Positions 57,731-64,000 of a DNA stretch of 64,000 nt are shown piece by piece. Within the stretch, counting starts at the first letter, position 1; each line of letters starts with the position of its first letter. Source of the DNA: Polyporus tsugae (lineage: Eukaryota; Basidiomycota; Agaricomycetes; Polyporales; Polyporaceae); NCBI GenBank assembly GCA_024305745.1, contig JAHRBS010000014.1:2611501-2675500 (forward strand), read 5' to 3'. The notes beneath the pieces are model-generated. The model was not told where the DNA came from. It worked only from the letters and a program-made list of their open reading frames with translations, and made no database searches. The position numbers and the translations under genes are program-made.

Positions 57731-59397
57731 GGGATGGTCGTTGTTCTGGGCTCGTGAGCAATCCTGACCCTCGACGCGCAACTTCAAACCTGGTCTCCGT
57801 CTAGGTTCCTGCCGAAAAGCGGTAGGCGAGCGCGAGATCCTAGAGCAATGCACATCGGTCTCAATCACAAACCTTTTCAACATATTTTCTCATAGATTTC
57901 GGCCACGCTCTGCGAGTGGCAAAGTATATTCACCAGGCTCTCGAGCAGTCAGTCCCTTGATCCGCCGCCAGAACGGCAGTACAACTCGACACGGACGTTA
58001 GGGAGGCTTTTTACCGATAACACCTCCCTGACAGTTGGGGCCGTCATCCAAACTTCTCCGTTCGTGCTCCACGACAAAGCGCCCCAGAGTGCTAATAGTA
58101 TAGGTGCGTATTTCGTATTCGTTCCGGCACCCAGGTTTTTGCAATGGGGCTCGACCGCTTACGATTCTCGTTTTCAAATAGGCCCCTCGTCGCCGCACTC
58201 TCCCCGCCACCATGCCATTCCCGTCCTCGCGTAAGAACTTAGCATGACGCATATCCGCCAACCATGGCGGAAGTATTAAGTAGATGGGATACGTGCCCTT
58301 CAAACCGTCGGGCTGTGCACCGTTGGCATACTACAAATTGAACCTTCCCATCCCGGTGCTATATCATGCGATCGAAGCCCTACGCTTAAGCCAAATTCGT
58401 ACGTCACCATCCAGGAACCCGACCCGTACCGCTCCCTGAACGTCATCGTTGTGGGGAAGGTCGATGGGATCCACGTTCACGTAGCGTCCCGCGCCGTCCG
58501 GACAGCTGCCATGCTTGGGTACAACTTCAAAACGTACTGGGCTGAATCATGGCGTTGCGACTGGTAGGGCCCATAATATTCTACAAACGAAGGCAGTGGT
58601 CCAAAGCTGCCTCCCGTCTGTTGACATTACCGGGGATGCCGGGATGGCCTCCGGGCCCACAATAGAGCAGGATCCATGCGAGATTGTCGGGGGTTTGGAG
58701 ACATTCAGTTCAACTGCTTGCCGAAATCATAGATGTGTCAATAGAGACACTCCCTTTCACACAGCCCGGTACAGATACGTACACAGATCCGGGTCGCGTA
58801 CGTGATCCTAGAGCCTGAGGAGCGGAGAGGGAGATGCAAGGGAGATGGCATGAATATGAATAGACTATTCACTGCAACGTGGGAGCAAGTGTGATCGAGT
58901 TCTCGGTGAGAAGTTCAGAACCTGATGTTCACCCGCGTGCATCGATTCCACATGGGAAACACCTTCTCTACAGCCGGTCCACCCAGCGTTAATGCGGGGC
59001 TTGACCTAACCATCGCCGTCCAAGACGGAAACCAGCGACGTCACCGTCCCCTGGAGCTCCTAGAGTGGCCAACAGGTACATATCCGTCCACAGACCTTCC
59101 CAAACCATATCCTGGACCTACTTCCTAGGTATCCTACGTCGCAACACTCGATGGTACTGCACCACCGCTCTCGCAACCTCTCAAAAGGTGCTGGGCTCGG
59201 GGTCAAGGGGAGTCGGAAGGCCGAAGAGCGCGCACACCCAAATGTGCCTAGCGCCTGACAGCCACGTGGGGCTGCCATCGAGGTGGATGTTCAGGCTGAT
59301 CACCTGTGTAGCTGGTCTGCTTAAATCCATCCCCACCCTCACATAAACATCCACCGCATCCTCCTCCACCGCACACCCCCTCGTCGCCCCCGCCGTC
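57731..59397. other. Intergenic region, about 1.67 kb, between two tandem F-box genes
   Basis: Around 58402-58560 the plus strand reads a protein-like stretch (YVTIQEPDPYRSLNVIVVG, then KVDGIHVHVAS) with no ATG and no family I recognise; it may be a remnant. Otherwise no gene or mobile element is evident. Confidence 0.4.
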
Positions 59398-61414
59398 ATG
59401 TACAGACAACTCGCCCCAGAAATGTGGGTCCTCGTCATGCAGCACCTCCCCCCGCCCGACCAGAGGTCGTGTTTGTCGGTCTCAAGCACCCACCATACAA
59501 TCGCCAGGCGGTTCGTCTTTTCCGATGTGCCGATTACGCTGGGGCTCTGGAAAGAGGCCCACATCGAGGGGGAGACGCATCCGCTGAGCAAGGCCATCCA
59601 GGACAAAGTTAGCCGCCGTGCACGTAGCAGCCTCAGCTTGCTCAAGCATGCTTCGAACGTGTCTGATTTTGCGGACTTGGTCAAGAAACTCACCGTGAGA
59701 GCACAAGGGCTCAGTGATGGAATTCATGTCGCCTTTGACATCGGTATGCCTCATTGAACCTCTCGTTCAATTTTTAACTGATGTCATGACATCGCCCAAG
59801 ATATTCTTGTCCGCGCGCTTGCCAAGATGCGTAACCTCCGGGCCTTCACCTGGTACGGGACGAACCCTTCGCCGACGGGCGACGTGCTCCAAACCCTGTT
59901 AGAAACGTCTGGGAGGACGCTGACCCACCTTTCTCTGCCGTAACGTCCCGCTTCATTCATCCCGAGACTTCGTACGGCTCACTGCGTGTTTCGATGGTCA
60001 CAGGACGGCGCTCCCAAAGTGCTTCACTCTTCCGCCGCACACCCAATTAACGTCCTTCGCCCTTCTCGAACGCCACGCCTTCGACTCAGGCGCGGGCCCT
60101 CCCCCCGTGGACGCCGCCCAGCGCATCCTCACAGCCAACGCAGACACCCTCCAACGGCTCTGCATCTCCTCGAGCCCCGAGACCGTCAGCGTCCTGTACG
60201 GCAGCGACCCGGAGGCCTTCACGCGACTCGAGGAGCTCTCCCTCATCTTCCCGCACACCGTCGACGGCCTCGACGCCGTCTTCACGCACTGCGCCGCCCT
60301 GCGCGCCCTCACCTTCTGCGTCTCCTCGGACAACGGCGTCGACGAGGCCGTCACGGAGGCCCTCCGCACCTACCCCTCCGCCTTCCCCCAGCTGACTTCG
60401 CTCAAGCTGCTGCACCGCACGGGCTTCCCGCGGGGCACCGCGCCCGCGCAGGACGTCGCGGACTTCGTGCTGAAGCATCCGGACCTGCGGCGGCTCGACG
60501 TCGCGCTGGGCCCGAGCGCGCTCGCGTTCTACGGGGGTTGCCCGCTCATGTGGGCGCTCCCGAAGCTGCCCGCGCTCGAGGTGCTCGGGTTCGACTTCTA
60601 CCCGGCGTACCTCGTCCGCGGCCTCGTGCAGTTCCTCGACCTGAACCTCCCCCGCGCGCTCAGGGCGCTCCACGTGTACGCGCGCGTCGGCCAGGCGGAC
60701 ATGAAGACGGACGACTGGACGGTCTTCGTGAGCACCCTCTTCCCTTCCCCCTTCCCCCTTCTCTTCCCCCTTCCCCTTCCTCTTCTCGGCGTTTGCCTCG
60801 TGCAGAGTGATAACGACGATGCGTCCGTGCAGTTCGGGGAGCGCACCGCGCTCAGGTTCGTCAACGTCGTGTGCGAGAAGGGCGAGTCCGTCGGGCTCCG
60901 GGACGCGCTCTTCCGGGACCCGCCGCGCTCGCTCGAGCTCCTCGGCTTCAACTTTGGCATGCGCGCCGTCCTCTCGCGCGACCCCGCGACGCGGGACCCG
61001 ATATTCTCCGAGCCGTGGTCCTGGCCGAAGACGTTCCACGCGTCGCTCGACCGGTCCGGCACCAGCATCAGCAACGGTGGCGGCGGTGGCGAAGGGGACG
61101 AGGACGAGGAGGACTGGGAGTGGTTGCTGAGGCACCACGGGCACAACGATCGGATCGACGTCGGTGGGTGTTCGTTCGTTGTGTTGTTGTTTGAGCGTTT
61201 TTTGAATTGATTGTGTTCGGTGTGGACGTGGCTGACTTGCCTTCAAGCCGAGTGGATGGTGAAGGCGTCGGGAGACGACGCAGATCCGAGTCAGAGCAAC
61301 GGCGTCGGCGGTTCGGACGGCCCGAAACGGAGCAGCGGGGGCGCGAAGAACGGAAGGAACGGCAAGCAGGGGAGTTCGAGGGTGGACGATCATTCGATGG
61401 AGGTCGGTGGTTAG
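59398..61414 (+). CDS. F-box family protein, copy 8 (intact)
   Basis: Exons 59398-59743, 59801-59939, 60004-60727, 60806-61163, 61248-61414; 577 residues. The start is MYRQLAPEMWVLVMQHLPPP, then RSCLSVSSTHHTIARRFVFS. Exon 2 is again 139 nt (ILVRALAKMRNLRAFTWYGT). Exon 3 has leucine-rich segments RLEELSLIFP, CAALRALTFC, QLTSLKLLHR and LPALEVLGFDF. Exon 4 carries a Gly-rich insert before EDWEWLLRHHG. The last exon is longer than in the relatives and encodes a Gly/Ser/Asn/Lys-rich tail. The GC content of exons 3-4 is clearly higher than in the other copies. Intron 3 (78 nt, CTTCCCC-rich) is open in frame. Predicted SCF substrate receptor. Confidence 0.82.
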
Positions 61415-61881
61415 ATCTTTAGCTTTAGATCGGGTGTGCTTTAGATCTATGGGTTTTTTCTTGGACTCGATCATCACGAACTTGTTATGCACCTACATAT
61501 GATGTAACGCACACATGTATATATATGTACATGTACGATTTCCTGTTCCATCTTGGCGCGGCCACTCCACACATGTACACCCAGCCGCTTCTTAGTTAGC
61601 TTGATCGATGACGCGATGCACGCACAGAAGGACATACTACTACAGCCTGTAAACGAACCCCAGGCGATGGTTAGGTTAACACCTGCCCGCGCAGCTCCCG
61701 GCGTGGCATCGCCACACCAGGGATCAACCGATGCGCAGTATGTACGCCGCCCAGTATGCATGATGATATTGTACACAAGTCTTGTATATGCACTAATGAT
61801 ATCCGGCCGCGGGGTATACGTAGTGGAACCACAGAACTGGTGTTATATACAGTCACCCCATCCCATCGTGTCCCTTCTCAG
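61415..61881. other. Convergent intergenic region, about 470 bp
   Basis: It contains the 3' regions of F-box copy 8 and the methyltransferase-like gene, with an alternating TATATATGTACATGTAC stretch near 61514-61534. No gene seen. Confidence 0.45.
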
Positions 61882-63880
61882 TCACCGTCGTTCGGGCCCA
61901 GTCCGATGCCGTACTCTTTTCAGACGCTCGTCCTCCTGTTCGTTTTCGCGGGCGACGTGGTCCGCGTCGGGCTCGAGGGGGGCGTAGTCCTTGATAAATG
62001 CGTTGTCCCCTCGGACGTTGAGGAACGAGTACTCTGCGAGCTCGACACCGCTGCCGCGGTTGTAGTTTGCGTACACCAAGTTGACCTATACCCCCATGTA
62101 AACCGGTTAGCTACCTCTTGTCACAATCCCCTCCCTCCCCCGCGCAGGCATAGAAATACAAGAGACGGTCAAAGAAAAGCACGCACCTCATTGTGGAACG
62201 GCCTCAGCCCCGAGATCTCCAACAGCTCCCACCACTCCAAGAAGTCCTGGAATCGCTGGTTCCACACGTGCAGCTCGATCTGCAGCTGCCCGAACGGCAG
62301 CACACCCTCCCGCTCAGCCACATTCCACACCCCCGACCCGTTCCCGTCGCCGTTCGCGTTCGCGGTAGCCGCTTGAACAGGGCCGTTCGCCGCACTGCCG
62401 CGCTCCGTGGTGAAGTCGTAAATGATCGCCCGGAACGTCTCCCACTCCCACCCCTCCACGTCCAGCCGCAGGAAGTCGATGTGCGAGTGTCCTGCACAAC
62501 CGTCACCGAGTCAGCGCTCCAGCCCCACCTCCCTCCACTACTTTCCCCTGCGCTAAAGGTGAGAGAGGATGAACGCACCGTTCTCCGCCATAAGGCTCCT
62601 TAGCGTCCACCTCTTGGGATCGTCTCCCGGTCCGTGCTTGTCACTCGCGCCAAGCGCTAGCTTCCTGAAGAACGCGCGGTGCCTGAGTTCGCGCGGGATG
62701 TGGTTCTTGGCGTCGTCGCCCTTCGTCGAGTCGTAGATCCAGACCTGGCAGAAACGTGTCGAGTGGAGGAGCGCCGCCTCGAACGAGTACGACGAGTCGA
62801 TCCCTGCATGAGGGCACCGTACAGTTAGTGCGAGTGTGATGCGGGGAAGGGAACAATGTCGAGGAGCTGCAAGCGAGATGCCGTAAGGCGTGAACGTGCG
62901 CAGTGAGAAATAACGGCAACATATGACTGCATTGCGCCCGGGCCTCCCGGACGCGCTAACGCCGCGGCTAAACAGCGAGACGTACGAGGGAACATCGCAC
63001 GGTCGCAACCGCCATCCCGCACCAGGAATATCGTGCACGCAAGATTGCATTGCGCACAAGAAGTGGGGTTGGTCATGAGAGAGAGAAACTGGCGTGTCTC
63101 CAAGGAATGGGGGGCGGGGGGCACGCCGGCGGAGAAGAGGAGCTTGAGAGGGACAAAGGAAATTCGCCGATGTTGTCGGGACTCGCACAACGCGACCGCG
63201 CGAACACCAAACCGAGCGAGAACAAGGGACACAGAATGGATGGCGCGCAGCGACGTGGCAGGGCGGCTGGGAACGAAAGAAGATGCAAAATGGAACGCCG
63301 GACGAGGGAGCAATACCACAGGCGAATGAGAGCAAAGACGCACCAAACGAGTAGACGACGCAGTCGGGCTTGTCCTGTATCCGTGATACGCCACACATCC
63401 ACTTGCCGCCATCCCCGAGCGCGCCCAGCCTGTCCAGTTCGTGGGGGCAGTTGAATATTGGCGGGAAGAAATCCCCTGGCGGTTGGGTGCGCGTCAGTCG
63501 AACGTCGGCTACGGTGGTGCTGGGGAGTACTCACAGACGGTGTATGCAGGCCAGGGATCCTGATCTGGGGGAAACCTGAGCGAGAGGTCTCAGGACGTAT
63601 GAACGCGAGCAAAGGCGGCGGACAGCGGGACGTACATGACGACTTGTGCTGGTGTTGGGCCAAATGTTGTGATAAGGTCATGGCGTTGTGGGATCATGTC
63701 GCGGTACTTGCGCTCTTCGCGCTCTAATCGCGCCTGGAGGTCATGACTTGCGTTATATTGAACGGGCTGAGCTAGAGGTGTTGGGTTGGAAAGGAACCAG
63801 TATGCGCAGAGGACGAAGGCGGCGAGGGCGATGGTATAGCGAGGGTGCCGGGTGCCGAGAGGTAACGGCAACTTGAGCAT
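61882..63880 (-). CDS. Membrane-anchored methyltransferase-like protein (FkbM/Methyltransf_24-type)
   Basis: Minus-strand exons 63880-63636, 63575-63535, 63475-63344, 62803-62579, 62491-62187, 62085-61882; 383 residues. A short basic N-terminus is followed by one membrane span (YTIALAAFVLCAYWFLS), so a type II Golgi/ER anchor is likely. The soluble part reads DPWPAYTVWDFFPPIFNCPH, LGALGDGGKWMCGV, CVVYSFGIDSSYSFEAALL, then HIDFLRLDVEGWEWET and LPFGQLQIELHVW, ending with VELAEYSFLNVRG. The GDGGKW and LDVEGWE motifs fit the SAM-binding and acidic loops of FkbM-like methyltransferases found as orphan families in Agaricomycetes. The substrate is unknown. Intron 3 is 540 nt, a multiple of three and free of in-frame stops. 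The ATG at 63880 is the first real start codon in frame. Confidence 0.8.
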
Positions 63881-64000
63881 GATGGAGCCCGTTATGAGCG
63901 GTCGAGGCCGCAGAGGGAGCAAGGACGGTGGGGGGGAAAGCGAGTGCAGAGGGAGGGAAGAATTCCAAGGGGCAGGGAGTGGATGGGAGCGCGGGGAAGA
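63881..64000. other. Upstream region of the methyltransferase-like gene
   Basis: The last 120 bp of the window are purine-rich on the plus strand (pyrimidine-rich in the direction of the gene), as is common before fungal start codons. No TATA box seen. Confidence 0.45.

Noticed and set aside
60086..61492. 468-codon open frame on the minus strand
   Set aside because: It is antisense to F-box copy 8, whose sense frame carries conserved motifs. The composition (Glu/Arg/Val repeats) is typical of a shadow of a GC-rich gene.
63881..63922. Earlier start of the methyltransferase-like gene at 63922
   Set aside because: The codon there is TTG; the ATG at 63880 precedes the membrane anchor normally.
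1..64000. CRISPR array, prophage or bacterial operon structure
   Set aside because: Spliceosomal introns throughout and eukaryotic families show this is a fungal nuclear sequence. No regularly spaced repeats were seen.

Overview
The window looks like a piece of a filamentous basidiomycete (Agaricomycetes-type) nuclear genome. Protein genes are split by many short introns (mostly 50-80 nt, GT-AG, often with a CTGAC/CTGAT-like branch site), exons are GC-rich, and the families are typically fungal: TDT anion transporter, TEA/ATTS regulator, IML2/TTC39, vacuolar GH38 mannosidase, OXR1/TLD protein, opsin-related protein and large F-box families. The genus is not determined; the Agaricomycetes placement is inference. 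I saw no convincing tRNA, rRNA or CRISPR array. All exon models come from reading frames, splice sites and family conservation, without transcripts.

Layout. 1-1276: 3' end of an RBR (RNF216-like) ubiquitin ligase. 2923-5041: 12-exon TDT/SLAC1-type transporter. 7254-8954: TEA/ATTS transcription factor, followed by 5.4 kb without a recognisable gene. 14370-20930: TTC39/IML2-like TPR protein with two introns of 1.4-1.7 kb. 21535-26748: GH38 alpha-mannosidase in 24 exons, including an apparent 2-nt exon and a GC-AG intron. 27361-29219: TLD-domain (OXR1-like) protein. This left 29 kb is an orderly housekeeping region with every gene on the + strand.

From 30 to 61 kb the character changes. Eight members of one F-box family occur on both strands: five intact on layout (33590+, 37464-, 42316-, 44772-, 55948+), a sixth at 59398+, one that has lost its fourth exon (30181-), and one clear pseudogene (46901+). 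They share a five-exon plan whose second exon is 139 nt in six of the seven readable copies. Between them lie an alcohol-dehydrogenase-like pseudogene, a small unknown gene, a flavohemoglobin gene and an opsin-related gene that lacks the retinal-binding lysine. Three inverted-repeat elements with intact target-site duplications (779 bp, 94 bp and 1161 bp) and a possible solo LTR are also inserted there. This is a fast-evolving, transposon-rich gene-family cluster.

61882-63880: a membrane-anchored methyltransferase-like protein on the minus strand ends the window. Functional links between genes are weak. The F-box proteins would act as SCF substrate receptors, the RBR ligase is another ubiquitin enzyme, and the flavohemoglobin (NO detoxification) and opsin-related gene (stress-type membrane protein) are convergent neighbours.
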